This document shows positions 55,012 to 63,614 of a DNA stretch of 64,000 nt, one piece after another (within the stretch, counting starts at the first letter, position 1; every line of letters starts with the position of its first letter). The notes under the pieces were generated by a model. That model saw only the letters and a list, made by a program, of their open reading frames with translations, was not told the origin of the DNA and did no database searches. The position numbers were made by a program, and so were the translations under genes. This DNA comes from Leptospira andrefontaineae (GTDB lineage: Bacteria > Spirochaetota > Leptospiria > Leptospirales > Leptospiraceae). The DNA is taken from positions 186,001 through 250,000 of the forward strand of contig NZ_RQEY01000010.1 in the NCBI RefSeq assembly GCF_004770105.1. The letters are read 5' to 3'.

Positions 55012-55743
55012 TTAATGTTTTTCTTTACCAGGTTCTTTTACTGGAGGAGTGTCTTTCACCTTAATGATCTTAGTGGCAAAGATCACTTTATATACTTCCT
55101 TTTTCAAAAGAGTAAACTCATGCTTTTGTCCATTAGCATCTTCCGTTTCCAATTTAAGAGAATCTACATCTTGGCCCACTACTCTGGCTTCGGTTGTTTT
55201 GCCAGTTCTTAAGATAATCATGCTGTAATTTTTACCCGCATGTTCTGCAGGACTTGTTTTATCCAGATACTTGCGTAGAGCATCTTCTAATTCTTTTTCA
55301 GTTTTGGAAAAGAACTCCGCATGAGCTCTAGTCTTTTCTTCCTCGAAGAATTTTTCGTATTGGTCTCTATGAACGAATCTGGTTCCTAAATCACATTCAC
55401 TAACTGTTACTTTATAGAATACTACAGTACTGAAAAAGCCGGTAAGCACATTGAGTGTGGCCTGCAATCCATTTACTGAATGTTCTGCGAAGTAGACCTT
55501 ACCTTCTTTCTTTTCTATCTCAATATCCCTCGAACCAGGGATACGCCATAGACCATAAAGTGCAAACCAACGATTATAATGCGTTAGTTCCTCGCAGGGC
55601 TTACTCCCCGCTTCCAGGCCTAGTTTATCTTCTCCAGCGAATTCTATCCTTTTATCTAAAGTACAGTTTTGGAGATATAATGCGGTTATACCGATTAGGG
55701 TAATAATTTTACAAAAATTCGAATATCGTCTACTTGGAAGCAT
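55012..55743 (-). CDS. Lipoprotein, 243 residues
   Basis: The signal ends GITALYLQNCTLDKR (Cys27). The mature protein has NRWFALYGLWRIPGSRDIE, a hydrophobic segment (LTGFFSTVVFYKVTV), a helical Glu/Lys-rich stretch, and an SH3-like closing strand pair (ARVVGQDVDSLKLETEDANG). The overall style recalls Leptospira lipoproteins that sense envelope state, but no family is named. The tail is Pro/Lys-rich. It lies 43 bp from the two-TM gene upstream. Confidence 0.8.
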   Translation of the reverse strand: MLPSRRYSNFCKIITLIGITALYLQNCTLDKRIEFAGEDKLGLEAGSKPCEELTHYNRWFALYGLWRIPGSRDIEIEKKEGKVYFAEHSVNGLQATLNVLTGFFSTVVFYKVTVSECDLGTRFVHRDQYEKFFEEEKTRAHAEFFSKTEKELEDALRKYLDKTSPAEHAGKNYSMIILRTGKTTEARVVGQDVDSLKLETEDANGQKHEFTLLKKEVYKVIFATKIIKVKDTPPVKEPGKEKH

Positions 55744-55785
55744 ACGACATCTTCAATACGCTATAATAACGTAATCAAATCTATT

Positions 55786-56280
55786 TTAATTCTTTATGAT
55801 TTTTTTTGGGGGAAGCGTAGAAGTTTTTCTGACCTTAGGATCTGCAGTTATAGCCACAGGCCATAACGCTTTTTTCTGGGGTTTGTCCTTGAACAACCTT
55901 ACAAAAAAGTAAAATGGTACGGCAATTGCCAGAAATAGAAAAAGATATCTGGGAAGAGTGGATTCTAGAATAGATTCGCGTATTAAACCTAATGCGCGTC
56001 CCTCGTTTTCCGGGATCTTATTTCTATAATCGGAGCCGTATTCATAGGCATATACTTTCAATTTCAGACCTCTCCAGGCCTTTTCGATCGGATTCAATCT
56101 ATTCTCAAATGCGGATTCCGAACTAACTCGATCTATTTTTATTACGCTACCTAACATTGCACTTATCAGAAAAAAGCAGAACGGGAGTCCCACCAAGAGC
56201 AGGAATAAAGGAGAAGAAGATCGTTTGTTAGAAGGGACCTTCTTCACTTGTTTTTTATTCTTTGGTTTTACAGAATTCAT
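55786..56280 (-). CDS. Two-pass membrane protein
   Basis: A 164-residue protein: a basic N-terminus (KPKNKKQVKKVPSNKRSSS), one membrane segment (LFLLLVGLPFCFFLISAMLG), a 60-residue loop with conserved-looking Tyr and Arg, a second segment (YLFLFLAIAVPFYFFVRLF), and a basic tail. No family is recognised. It may be cotranscribed with the lipoprotein downstream. Confidence 0.7.
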   Translation of the reverse strand: MNSVKPKNKKQVKKVPSNKRSSSPLFLLLVGLPFCFFLISAMLGSVIKIDRVSSESAFENRLNPIEKAWRGLKLKVYAYEYGSDYRNKIPENEGRALGLIRESILESTLPRYLFLFLAIAVPFYFFVRLFKDKPQKKALWPVAITADPKVRKTSTLPPKKIIKN

Positions 56281-56384
56281 CGCTTAAAACTTTGACTGTG
56301 CAGGCACACGGTTCCTCTATTAGTATCGAACGAAAGTCCTTGCTTTTCCAAGGAGTTTTTCTAAGGTTCTAAAGAATTGCAAAC

Positions 56385-57071
56385 ATGCGACATATTCGTT
56401 TCCTTCTTCTATTCTTATTAACCTCCTGCACTACGGTTGGATTCCACAGAACTTCGGTAAGAGAGACTTACGAATACGGAAAAATGAAATTTATCAGAGT
56501 ATGCGTATGGAAAGATGAAAACGTTTCCACCGAAAGGATGGATTATCTATTCAATTCTTGGAACGAAGAATTGGTTCTCTACAATCTGCAAGCTAATGTA
56601 GCTCAAGTAAAAGATTGGAAAAGACCTGGATGGACTGGCAAAGCAATCATGGAAGAACTGTATAAAGCGGAACTTCCGGATGGTTGTGATCGGCTCTTAG
56701 CTTTGGCTGGAGTTCGATTCTCGGATATTGCATATGAATTCGCTTCTTATATTTTAGCATTGTTCTTCATTCCCACTTTCGAAGTTTTAGGAGCAGTGGA
56801 TAGCCCCACAGGTACCAGAGGATTTGTTTTAGCTCATACCGCATCACTCGGACATTTACTAGTGGGAGGTGCCGCTAACACAATGGTCCATGAAGGATAT
56901 CATTTATTAGGATGCGGACATGCATTTTATCTTTCAGAATGTTACGGGCAGATCAGAGATCTAAAAGCAACTTCAGAAATCGGAGGAGATTCCTTTTTCC
57001 CCGCCACTTATCCTGGAGGAGGATTTATCACTTCCAGAAAACAATTAAATTATTTCTTTTTAGGACGTTAG
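56385..57071 (+). CDS. Metzincin-motif lipoprotein (probable zinc metalloprotease)
   Basis: A 228-residue lipoprotein (MRHIRFLLLFLLTSCTTVGF, Cys15). Residues about 168-178 read HEGYHLLGCGH, a full HExxHxxGxxH motif: three zinc-binding His, the catalytic Glu and the Gly of metzincins. The sequence before it (GGAANTMV) and the Cys after it (LSECYG) fit a helical active site; the Met-turn is not obvious. It is too short for large secreted proteases and resembles compact archaemetzincin-like enzymes. It would act on proteins at the cell surface or in the periplasm. It precedes an EamA transporter by 19 bp and may be cotranscribed with it. Confidence 0.78.
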   Translation: MRHIRFLLLFLLTSCTTVGFHRTSVRETYEYGKMKFIRVCVWKDENVSTERMDYLFNSWNEELVLYNLQANVAQVKDWKRPGWTGKAIMEELYKAELPDGCDRLLALAGVRFSDIAYEFASYILALFFIPTFEVLGAVDSPTGTRGFVLAHTASLGHLLVGGAANTMVHEGYHLLGCGHAFYLSECYGQIRDLKATSEIGGDSFFPATYPGGGFITSRKQLNYFFLGR

Positions 57072-57090
57072 CTTCTAAAAACCTGGAAGA

Positions 57091-58035
57091 ATGAGCCAAA
57101 CTTCCGAGAAAACTAAAGAACATTTCTCCTTTGGATTCAGCGAAGAAACCTTGGGTTATCTATATGCTCTGGCTGGAACCGTACTATTCTCGTCTAAAGG
57201 AGTGATCGTAAAATTGGTTTATAAATTTGGAATAGACTCAGTCACAGTTCTTGCACTTAGAATGATATTTGCTATTCCATTTTTCGCGTACGTTCTTTAC
57301 CAAGAAACTTCTAAAAAATCAGACAATCCAATTTCCCGAAAAGATTATGGGATCGTAGTTTTACTCGCATTCATCGGTTATTATATGGCTAGCTTTTTCG
57401 ATTTCTGGGGATTGGAATATTTATCCGCATCCATGGAAAGACTTGTACTATTTACATTCCCTGCACTTGTCCTTCTTTTAGGTTTCGTTTTTTTAAAGAA
57501 GAAGGTTCACAAGATCGAGATCTATTCCGTGGCTCTCACATACTCAGGCATACTATTGGCATTTTTACCCGACGCAGAAGCACAAGGAAAATCCGCATGG
57601 ATCGGAGCAACCCTAGTGTTTCTTTCCGCATTGGCTTACGCAGTCTATTTAATAGGAAGCGGGCAGATGATCCCTAAACTGGGATCCCGGAAATTCACTG
57701 CTCTTTTGATGATCTGGTCTGGAGTTTTTGTTCTTATTCATTTTTTCTTCACGAAGAATTATGAAATCCTAATGCATCAACCTTGGCAGGTTTATGGATA
57801 TGGATTTGCCTTAGGATTTTTGACTACAGTAGTGCCTGCATTCTTAACTACCGCCGGAATACAAAGAATTGGTTCCAATAAGGCGTCCATCGCAGGAAGT
57901 GTTGGTCCGGTATTTACTTTATTTTTGGCGGCAATTCTTTTAGGAGAGATTATCACCTGGGAAAATGTGGTCGGAACAATAATAGTTCTTTCCGGGGTTT
58001 TTCTATTGGGAAGAAAGAAGAAGGTTTTGGAGTAA
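57091..58035 (+). CDS. EamA/DMT-family transporter
   Basis: A 314-residue inner-membrane transporter with ten predicted segments in two EamA repeats: GYLYALAGTVLFSSKGVIVK to about residue 155, then ATLVFLSALAYAVYLIGSG to the end. The repeat signature LFTFPALVLLLGFVFLKKK and its later partner (VGPVFTLFLAAILLGEIIT) are clear. The substrate is unknown; DMT carriers export metabolites such as amino acids. It lies 19 bp after the metzincin lipoprotein. Confidence 0.9.
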   Translation: MSQTSEKTKEHFSFGFSEETLGYLYALAGTVLFSSKGVIVKLVYKFGIDSVTVLALRMIFAIPFFAYVLYQETSKKSDNPISRKDYGIVVLLAFIGYYMASFFDFWGLEYLSASMERLVLFTFPALVLLLGFVFLKKKVHKIEIYSVALTYSGILLAFLPDAEAQGKSAWIGATLVFLSALAYAVYLIGSGQMIPKLGSRKFTALLMIWSGVFVLIHFFFTKNYEILMHQPWQVYGYGFALGFLTTVVPAFLTTAGIQRIGSNKASIAGSVGPVFTLFLAAILLGEIITWENVVGTIIVLSGVFLLGRKKKVLE

Positions 58036-58042
58036 CAACTCC

Positions 58043-59773
58043 TCATCCTTTAATATCAATCACAAGCATTGCCATATCGTCGCCAAAAACTCCTTCCGAA
58101 AATTGGAATACATCGGAGACAACCTGATCCAAATATTCATCTAAATTCCCAAGATCTCTGTGTTGGAGTAGAATGTCCTGAAATCCGGGAAGATCCAATA
58201 TTCTGCCTTCCGCGTTGAATACCTCATACATTCCGTCGGAGTAGAATACTATTCTATCATCTTTTTGTAATTTAATAGATTCATTAAAATATTCTATAGA
58301 ATCAAAGATCAGAAGAGGAAGATTCATACCTTTCAATTCCATCTTCTCTTCACCCCTAAATACTACAATAGGAGGATGACCGGCATAAGAATAGACTAAC
58401 TTCTTCTCCAAAGGGAAAAATCTGGCCCATACGGCAGCAATATGATGTTCCACCACCATTGGTTTTAGATCTTTTACAAATTGTTGGATACCTTCTGCAG
58501 GAGAAAGACCGGCTTTTGCATGATGCCTAAAAGAAAGTACCGCCATTCCGGAAACCATTGCGGAAGAGATACCATGACCCGAAACATCACCGAATAAAAT
58601 ATCCAACACACCATTCTCATGTTGGATATACGTTATAATATCTCCCCCGACTTTTTCGAAAGGACGGAAATAACTATCCATTTTATAAAAAGGGGAACTA
58701 GGAAATTCTCTAGAGACCAAAGATCTTTGAGTAAGACGAGCCAATTCAAGATCATGGTTCATTCTTTCATAAAAATCGTTTAGATCGGATTCTCTTTTTT
58801 GTCTATCGAATGCTAGAACGATCAAATCGCCCACTAGCCTAAGAACATAAATATCTTCTTCTGTCCAAAGTTTTTGACCTTTTACAGAATCAAATCCTAT
58901 AAAACCAAGTTCTTCATCCCGAGAAGAAAGACCCACCACCACCAAGGAACGAGTCCCTCTTCTTTCTAAAAGATTTCTTAGGGAAGCATGTGTAGAAGGA
59001 ACATTATCCAAAGAATCATAAACGATATGACCCTTATTACTAATCGTATCGTAATCCGATTTAGGAAATGTTTCTATTGGAAGATTCTGTAATAGATGGA
59101 TCCTATGTTCTATTCCATCCGCACACCATTCATTCGTGTTTGAGATGGTAAGACCTGCGTGAGTGTATAAAAATAAAAACGCTCTGTCCGCTCCGCAGAA
59201 TTTTCCAAGTTCACCCAAAGCATGGTTCACTGCATCTGTGGTGTTTCCTGGTTCTACGCTTAAAAAATATCTGGAAAGCTGAGTGAGTAAACTTTCTAAC
59301 GCGATTGTTCTCTTGAGCCTGGACTCTGCCGCACGAATGGAAGTTACATCCTTCTGCACTCCCCAAGCTCGAAGTAAAAATCCATTCTCTACCACACCCA
59401 AAGCCGAGCTTAGAAAATACTTACGTTTTCCTCTTAGATCTATTTCTTCTAATTCGCTATCATGTATCTTATACCCTGAGCGAATGAATTCATTAATACC
59501 GAACATATTCATCTTGTTAGTCGGTCCAACAAGATCTTTTAAAAGAACACCTTTGATCTCTTCTGCGTTATGATACCCGTAGATCCTAGCCATGGTATCG
59601 TTGCAATGTGTGAGTCTTGCATTCTCATAGATCAGCCTGCACTGTTCCTCAATCGGAAGAGTGGTATCTAAAGGAGAATCCAACTCGTAGGACCAGATCC
59701 CTTCCGGGGACCTACGAAAATAACCGTCTACCTTCTCGATTTCCTCGAGTCGGGTTTTGTAATCCAATTCCAT
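58043..59773 (-). CDS. PAS-GAF-PP2C (SpoIIE-type) serine phosphatase
   Basis: A 576-residue soluble regulator. A PAS-like domain (about 15-145, ENARLTHCNDTMARIYGYHN), a GAF domain (about 165-320, KFCGADRAFLFLYTHAGL) and a C-terminal SpoIIE/PP2C domain (about 350-576, with FEKVGGDIITYIQHENGVLD and DVSGHGISSAMVSGMAVLSF). The Asp residues of the DGD/DVSGHG metal site and the closing FGDDMAMLVI are intact. Such enzymes usually dephosphorylate anti-anti-sigma factors or act as sensors; no partner is visible nearby. It is convergent with the EamA gene, 7 bp from its stop. Confidence 0.92.
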   Translation of the reverse strand: MELDYKTRLEEIEKVDGYFRRSPEGIWSYELDSPLDTTLPIEEQCRLIYENARLTHCNDTMARIYGYHNAEEIKGVLLKDLVGPTNKMNMFGINEFIRSGYKIHDSELEEIDLRGKRKYFLSSALGVVENGFLLRAWGVQKDVTSIRAAESRLKRTIALESLLTQLSRYFLSVEPGNTTDAVNHALGELGKFCGADRAFLFLYTHAGLTISNTNEWCADGIEHRIHLLQNLPIETFPKSDYDTISNKGHIVYDSLDNVPSTHASLRNLLERRGTRSLVVVGLSSRDEELGFIGFDSVKGQKLWTEEDIYVLRLVGDLIVLAFDRQKRESDLNDFYERMNHDLELARLTQRSLVSREFPSSPFYKMDSYFRPFEKVGGDIITYIQHENGVLDILFGDVSGHGISSAMVSGMAVLSFRHHAKAGLSPAEGIQQFVKDLKPMVVEHHIAAVWARFFPLEKKLVYSYAGHPPIVVFRGEEKMELKGMNLPLLIFDSIEYFNESIKLQKDDRIVFYSDGMYEVFNAEGRILDLPGFQDILLQHRDLGNLDEYLDQVVSDVFQFSEGVFGDDMAMLVIDIKG

Positions 59774-59865
59774 TCGTACCAGGCGGCCCTTGCCATTTTT
59801 CTATTTATTATCGGGTGAGACAGTCGGGGAATTTTCCCGGTTTTTTTATTTTCTGCCCGCCCAAT

Positions 59866-59894
59866 TTGTCCGGGGCCCGCTGTATTTTTATATA
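59866..59894 (+). promoter_or_regulatory. Promoter of the small-gene/LemA/TPM cluster
   Basis: TTGTCC (59866-59871) and TATATA (59889-59894) are separated by 17 bp, 20 bp upstream of the ATG at 59915. An earlier hairpin and T-run (about 59825-59850) may belong to a leader or may be chance. Confidence 0.6.
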
Positions 59895-59914
59895 CGGACC
59901 ACAAGGAGGCGCCA

Positions 59915-60052
59915 ATGAAAACCGAATATAGAAACTCGATCAACCAAGAAAAAATATCTGCACTTGCTGAAATGCTCGCAGACAAACTCATCGAAGAAAT
60001 CCGCAAAAGAGCCCTGGAAAAACACGAAAATTTCCCAAAAGAGGCGGCATAA
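59915..60052 (+). CDS. 45-residue helical protein with a perfect ribosome binding site
   Basis: This gene is easily missed because of its length. It starts at an ATG preceded by AAGGAGG at ideal spacing (7 nt), and a promoter lies just upstream. The 45-residue product is one amphipathic charged helix (INQEKISALAEMLADKLIEE, then IRKRALEKHENFPKEAA) with no membrane part. It begins a plus-strand run, 74 bp before the LemA start. The function is unknown; it could be a regulator or small partner of the LemA/TPM proteins. Confidence 0.7.
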   Translation: MKTEYRNSINQEKISALAEMLADKLIEEIRKRALEKHENFPKEAA

Positions 60053-60126
60053 AACAGAATGTTGTCAGAAAAAACCGATTGCCAAGGGACGTTTTCCTTA
60101 CAAAATTCCGCTGGTCGGAGGTGGGA

Positions 60127-60738
60127 ATGTCCCAAGGCACTTTTTCAATTTTTCGTAAGATCGCTATTCTTAAGCTGGTCCTCTTCTTCTCCCTATTCGC
60201 AAATTCCTGCGGTTATAATGAAATCCAAATACAAGACGAACAGGTCAAGGCTGCCTGGGCAGAGGTATTAAACCAATACCAAAGAAGAAACGACCTGATT
60301 CCAAATTTCGTGAATACCGTAAAAGGATACGCGGCCCAGGAAAAAGAAGTACTGATCGAGGTAGCAAGAGCGAGAGCCAGCGTGGGATCAGTTCAGGCCA
60401 CCCCCGAAATTCTGAATAATCCTGAGTTATTCGCGCAATTCAATAAGGTACAAGGCCAAATGAGTTCCGCTCTATCTCGACTTATGATAATCGTAGAGAA
60501 ATATCCGGAATTGAAATCCAACGAAAATTTCCGGGATCTACAGGCACAATTAGAAGGAACCGAAAACAGAATTGCTATTGCGAGAAACCGGTATATCAAA
60601 TCGGTCCAAGAATTTAATATCACAGTAAGAACTTTTCCGAACGTGATCACTGCCAAAGCTTTAGGATACGGACCGAAGCCTAGCTTTACTGTAGAGAACG
60701 AGGCAGAAATCTCCAAACCACCTAAGGTCGAATTTTAA
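60127..60738 (+). CDS. LemA-family lipoprotein
   Basis: A 203-residue LemA protein starting at the ATG at 60127, with GGAGG 5 nt upstream; a longer frame from 60079 is less likely. Its signal ends LVLFFSLFANSCGYNE, a lipobox. The LemA core follows (AWAEVLNQYQRRNDLIPNFV, NTVKGYAAQEKEVLIEVARA, ENRIAIARNRYIKSVQEFN, FPNVITAKALGY). LemA proteins of bacteria have a coiled periplasmic domain and often neighbour TPM-domain genes, as here. The activity is unknown. Confidence 0.93.
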   Translation: MSQGTFSIFRKIAILKLVLFFSLFANSCGYNEIQIQDEQVKAAWAEVLNQYQRRNDLIPNFVNTVKGYAAQEKEVLIEVARARASVGSVQATPEILNNPELFAQFNKVQGQMSSALSRLMIIVEKYPELKSNENFRDLQAQLEGTENRIAIARNRYIKSVQEFNITVRTFPNVITAKALGYGPKPSFTVENEAEISKPPKVEF

Positions 60739-60759
60739 ATCTTATTACTGCCACGTTCT

Positions 60760-61635
60760 ATGAAGAAAATCTGGGCTATTCTTCTATTCACATTTATTAC
60801 CGGACCGGTTTTTTCCCAATCGATCCCTATTCCGGAGTTAGAAGGACGAGTAACGGACCAAACCTACACACTCTCCTCTTCCGAAATTTCCGATCTGGAA
60901 ATCAAGTTAGGCAGGTTCGAGAAAAGAAAGGGGGCCCAGATCGTAGTGTTGATCGTGCCCACCACCGCGGAAGAAACCATAGAAGAATTTTCCATACGGG
61001 TAGCGGAAGCTTGGAAAATAGGCAGAAAGAATATCGATGACGGCGTGATCTTTCTGATCGCTAAAGACGATCGCAAATTTCGATTCGAAATAGGACGCGG
61101 TTTAGAAGCCGCCGTATCGGATGCCAAGGCAAAACAAATCCAAACGGAATATGTAGTCCCGAAATTTAAGAAAGGAAAATTCTACGAAGGGATCGATGCT
61201 GGGATAAACGAACTCTTCAGACGTATAAATCGAGAACCCTTACCTCCTCCTAAGCCGGAAGATTTCCAGACTTTTGAAAAACAAGAAACGCCTAAAGAAA
61301 TGGATAATTTCTCCATTTTCCTTGTTCTTTTTGTATTCGTAATCGTTCCTATAATTTTCTTTCTTCTATTCAGATATCGAAAAGAAATCAGACGATATCT
61401 CGATGATTATCAAAAACGGCATCCAGTCATAGATAGTGGCTCCAGCTGGTCGGACGATTACGAAAGCAGAAGGCGACAACGCGAAGAGGAAGAAGAAGAA
61501 GAGGATGACTCCTCATCTAGGCGCTCTTCTTCTTCCGGTTCTAATTCTTCCTATACGCCGGCAGAAGAGAAAGTTCCTTTCCAAGGAGGAAAGGGAGGAA
61601 GTTTTGGAGGAGGCGGGGCCTCATCCAGTTGGTAA
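60760..61635 (+). CDS. TPM-domain protein 1 (YgcG type)
   Basis: A 291-residue exported protein. Signal peptide (KKIWAILLFTFITGPVFSQS), then the TPM domain (about 25-160; RVTDQTYTLSSSEISDLEIK, GAQIVVLIVPTTAEETIEEF, DGVIFLIAKDDRKFRFEIGR), a membrane segment (FLVLFVFVIVPIIFFLLF), and a charged Ser/Glu/Arg low-complexity tail ending GGGGASSSW. TPM domains are linked to phosphatase-like or photosystem-repair functions; the bacterial role is unclear. The next TPM gene starts 4 bp after the stop, with no ribosome binding site, so translation is probably coupled. Confidence 0.88.
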   Translation: MKKIWAILLFTFITGPVFSQSIPIPELEGRVTDQTYTLSSSEISDLEIKLGRFEKRKGAQIVVLIVPTTAEETIEEFSIRVAEAWKIGRKNIDDGVIFLIAKDDRKFRFEIGRGLEAAVSDAKAKQIQTEYVVPKFKKGKFYEGIDAGINELFRRINREPLPPPKPEDFQTFEKQETPKEMDNFSIFLVLFVFVIVPIIFFLLFRYRKEIRRYLDDYQKRHPVIDSGSSWSDDYESRRRQREEEEEEEDDSSSRRSSSSGSNSSYTPAEEKVPFQGGKGGSFGGGGASSSW

Positions 61636-61639
61636 TTAT

Positions 61640-62158
61640 ATGAATAAATTTAGTAGAATATTAAGAAATCTTACTGTAGGTCTTAGTGAATCCGTATTCT
61701 TAAGTCCACTTGGAAGATATTTCAGCAAGGCTGATCGGGAAGAACTTGGCCAAGCGGTGAAAAAGTCGGAATCTTTACATAGGGGAGAACTCCGTATCTG
61801 TATAGAATCCACACTATCTGTCTTGGAAATTTTACAAAACGTTACTTCCGAAAAAAAGGCGATCGAAATGTTTTCGTTCCTTAAGGTTTGGGATACGGAA
61901 GAAAATTCGGGAATCTTAATTTACCTTCTATTATCCGAAAAGAAGATCCATATACTGGCAGATCGCGGAATCTACAAAAAAATCGGACAAAACAGATTGG
62001 ATTCCATCGCTTCTAAAATAGGAGAAGGTTTCCGATCCGGAAAACCGAAAGAAGCCATTTTACTCGGGATCTCCGAACTTACCGTGGACTTAAGCCGCTA
62101 TTTCCCCGCCGGAAAACATAATCCGAACGAGCTACCCGACGAGCCCTTTATCAAATGA
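61640..62158 (+). CDS. TPM-domain protein 2, short form
   Basis: A 172-residue protein starting at the ATG at 61640. It lacks a signal peptide and tail. The TPM core is present (GELRICIESTLSVLEILQNV, SGILIYLLLSEKKIHILADR, KIGQNRLDSIASKIGEGFRS). A longer open frame upstream to 61436 overlaps TPM protein 1 and is not used. It may work in the cytoplasm or be held by partners in the membrane. It lies between the two larger TPM genes. Confidence 0.82.
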   Translation: MNKFSRILRNLTVGLSESVFLSPLGRYFSKADREELGQAVKKSESLHRGELRICIESTLSVLEILQNVTSEKKAIEMFSFLKVWDTEENSGILIYLLLSEKKIHILADRGIYKKIGQNRLDSIASKIGEGFRSGKPKEAILLGISELTVDLSRYFPAGKHNPNELPDEPFIK

Positions 62159-62197
62159 TAGGGCTGCTATTACTTTACGTTTTCGGAATATAATGAT

Positions 62198-63091
62198 ATG
62201 AAACGGATTTTTCTTCTTCTTCTCTGCCTTTGTATCGGCCCACTTTTTGCCGATCCTATTCCGATACCTAAATTGGAACATAGGGTCACCGATCTGACTG
62301 GAACCCTGACTTCCGAGCAAACCGATTCCTTAGAGTCCAAATTAAAGGCCTTTGAAAAAAGAAAAGGAAGCCAGGTGGTGATCGTGATGATACCCACGAC
62401 AGGAGAAGAGCCCATAGAGGATTATTCCATCCGACTTGCAGAAGAATGGAAGATAGGTCGTAAAAAAATAGGTGATGGCTTCATCTTTCTCATAGCAAAA
62501 GACGATCGCAAGATGAGATTCGAGGTAGGAACCGGACTTGAAGGAGCCGTTACCGATTTCAGCAGCAAACGGATCCAGACCGAATTCGTCAGACCCTTAT
62601 TCAAAGAGGGAAAATATTTCGAGGGTATTGAGACTGGGATCGATAAGGTGATAGGACTTATCGACGGAGAAACCTTACCTGAACCGGAGACTCATACCGG
62701 ATACGAATCTTCCGAAGAGGAGGACAATTTCGGATATTATATCGGAGCCCTAGTCGTCATCGGGATTCTTGCAGGTATCTTTCTGAGAAAAATGTTCAGC
62801 ATACTGCAAGCTGGGGCGGCAACTTATGCAGGATATTGGTTCGGAGGTATTTTAGGATTCTCTCTCGAAACTATGCTTCCACTTCTCGTTATATTCTTTG
62901 TTCTTCTTTGTATCATATACATAGCGGCCAAAAGTTCCGGAGGCAGTGGCGGAAACTGGTCTTCCGGCAGTTGGAGCTCTTGGAGCTCCGGATCATCCGA
63001 TTGGAGTTCTTCTTCCAGTGATTCTTCGAGTGATTCGTTTAGCGGAGGTGGTGGAGACTTTAGTGGGGGTGGCTCTTCTTCGGATTGGTAG
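62198..63091 (+). CDS. TPM-domain protein 3, paralogue of protein 1
   Basis: A 297-residue exported protein, same plan as protein 1: signal peptide (IFLLLLCLCIGPLFADP), TPM domain (RVTDLTGTLTSEQTDSLESK, GSQVVIVMIPTTGEEPIEDY, DGFIFLIAKDDRKMRFEVGT), two membrane segments (YYIGALVVIGILAGIFL and MLPLLVIFFVLLCIIYIA), and a Ser/Gly-rich tail ending FSGGGSSSDW. Such tails resemble low-complexity, possibly surface-exposed ends. The three TPM genes look like a local duplication with divergence. Confidence 0.88.
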   Translation: MKRIFLLLLCLCIGPLFADPIPIPKLEHRVTDLTGTLTSEQTDSLESKLKAFEKRKGSQVVIVMIPTTGEEPIEDYSIRLAEEWKIGRKKIGDGFIFLIAKDDRKMRFEVGTGLEGAVTDFSSKRIQTEFVRPLFKEGKYFEGIETGIDKVIGLIDGETLPEPETHTGYESSEEEDNFGYYIGALVVIGILAGIFLRKMFSILQAGAATYAGYWFGGILGFSLETMLPLLVIFFVLLCIIYIAAKSSGGSGGNWSSGSWSSWSSGSSDWSSSSSDSSSDSFSGGGGDFSGGGSSSDW

Positions 63092-63126
63092 GGAAAAATT
63101 ACTGGGAATCTAACCTATACTTTACT

Positions 63127-63525
63127 TTAGAAACTTCTAATCTTATTTACCATGGAATAAAGGCCGTTACGTCGGCTCATAGAAAGGTGTTTGTCCAAAC
63201 CGATCTCTTTCAAAAATTCCAAAGATGCAGACTTGATCTCTTCTTTTGTCCTTCCGGAAAAAACCCTTAAAAGTAATGCGATCATTCCTTTTGTGATAGC
63301 AGAATCGCTATCTGCTTGGATGAATAATTTGCCCTCTTTTTCTTCCGGGACGACCCAAACCCTGGACTGGCAACCTGGGACCAATCTATCTTCCGTTTTT
63401 AATTCCGGGGCCAAAACAGGAAGCTCGTCCCCTATCTCGATCAGCATCTGGTATCTTTCCTCCCAGTCTGCAGCTTCCGAGAACTCGGCGATAATTTCTT
63501 TTTGAGCTTCTTCCAGAGTCGGCAT
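63127..63525 (-). CDS. sufE: SufE-family sulfur-acceptor protein
   Basis: A 132-residue SufE. It accepts persulfide sulfur from the cysteine desulfurase SufS during Fe-S cluster assembly. The ATG at 63525 is chosen because GAGGG lies 6 nt before it; a start at 63564 would add 13 residues. The active Cys is in [12 protein letters not shown] (the family motif VxGCxSxVW). Further family parts are [17 protein letters not shown] and [20 protein letters not shown]. No other suf genes are in the window. Confidence 0.93.
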   Translation of the reverse strand: MPTLEEAQKEIIAEFSEAADWEERYQMLIEIGDELPVLAPELKTEDRLVPGCQSRVWVVPEEKEGKLFIQADSDSAITKGMIALLLRVFSGRTKEEIKSASLEFLKEIGLDKHLSMSRRNGLYSMVNKIRSF

Positions 63526-63591
63526 CTTTTCCCTCAGGCTAATTTCTTCTAGGCTAAAAACCATGGTTTCCCCGGAAACAAAATAATTAAG

Positions 63592-63610
63592 ACGGGGCCC
63601 AAGGCCCCGT
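63592..63610 (-). terminator. Probable terminator of the DUF4349-like gene
   Basis: ACGGGGCC (63592-63599) and GGCCCCGT (63603-63610) form an 8-bp G/C stem with a 3-nt loop, 5 bp past the stop at 63615. On the minus strand the following bases are CTTAATTATTTT, a broken U-tract. Confidence 0.6.
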
Positions 63611-63614
63611 TCTC

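Noticed and set aside
59825..59853. Hairpin and T-run on the plus strand upstream of the small gene
   Set aside because: The stem has a bulge and no plus-strand gene ends nearby; it could be chance or part of a leader, so it is not called a terminator.
59728..60135. A 135-codon minus frame over the SpoIIE start and the small gene
   Set aside because: It is antisense to a gene with a perfect ribosome site (59915-60052) and to LemA; it has no ribosome site of its own.
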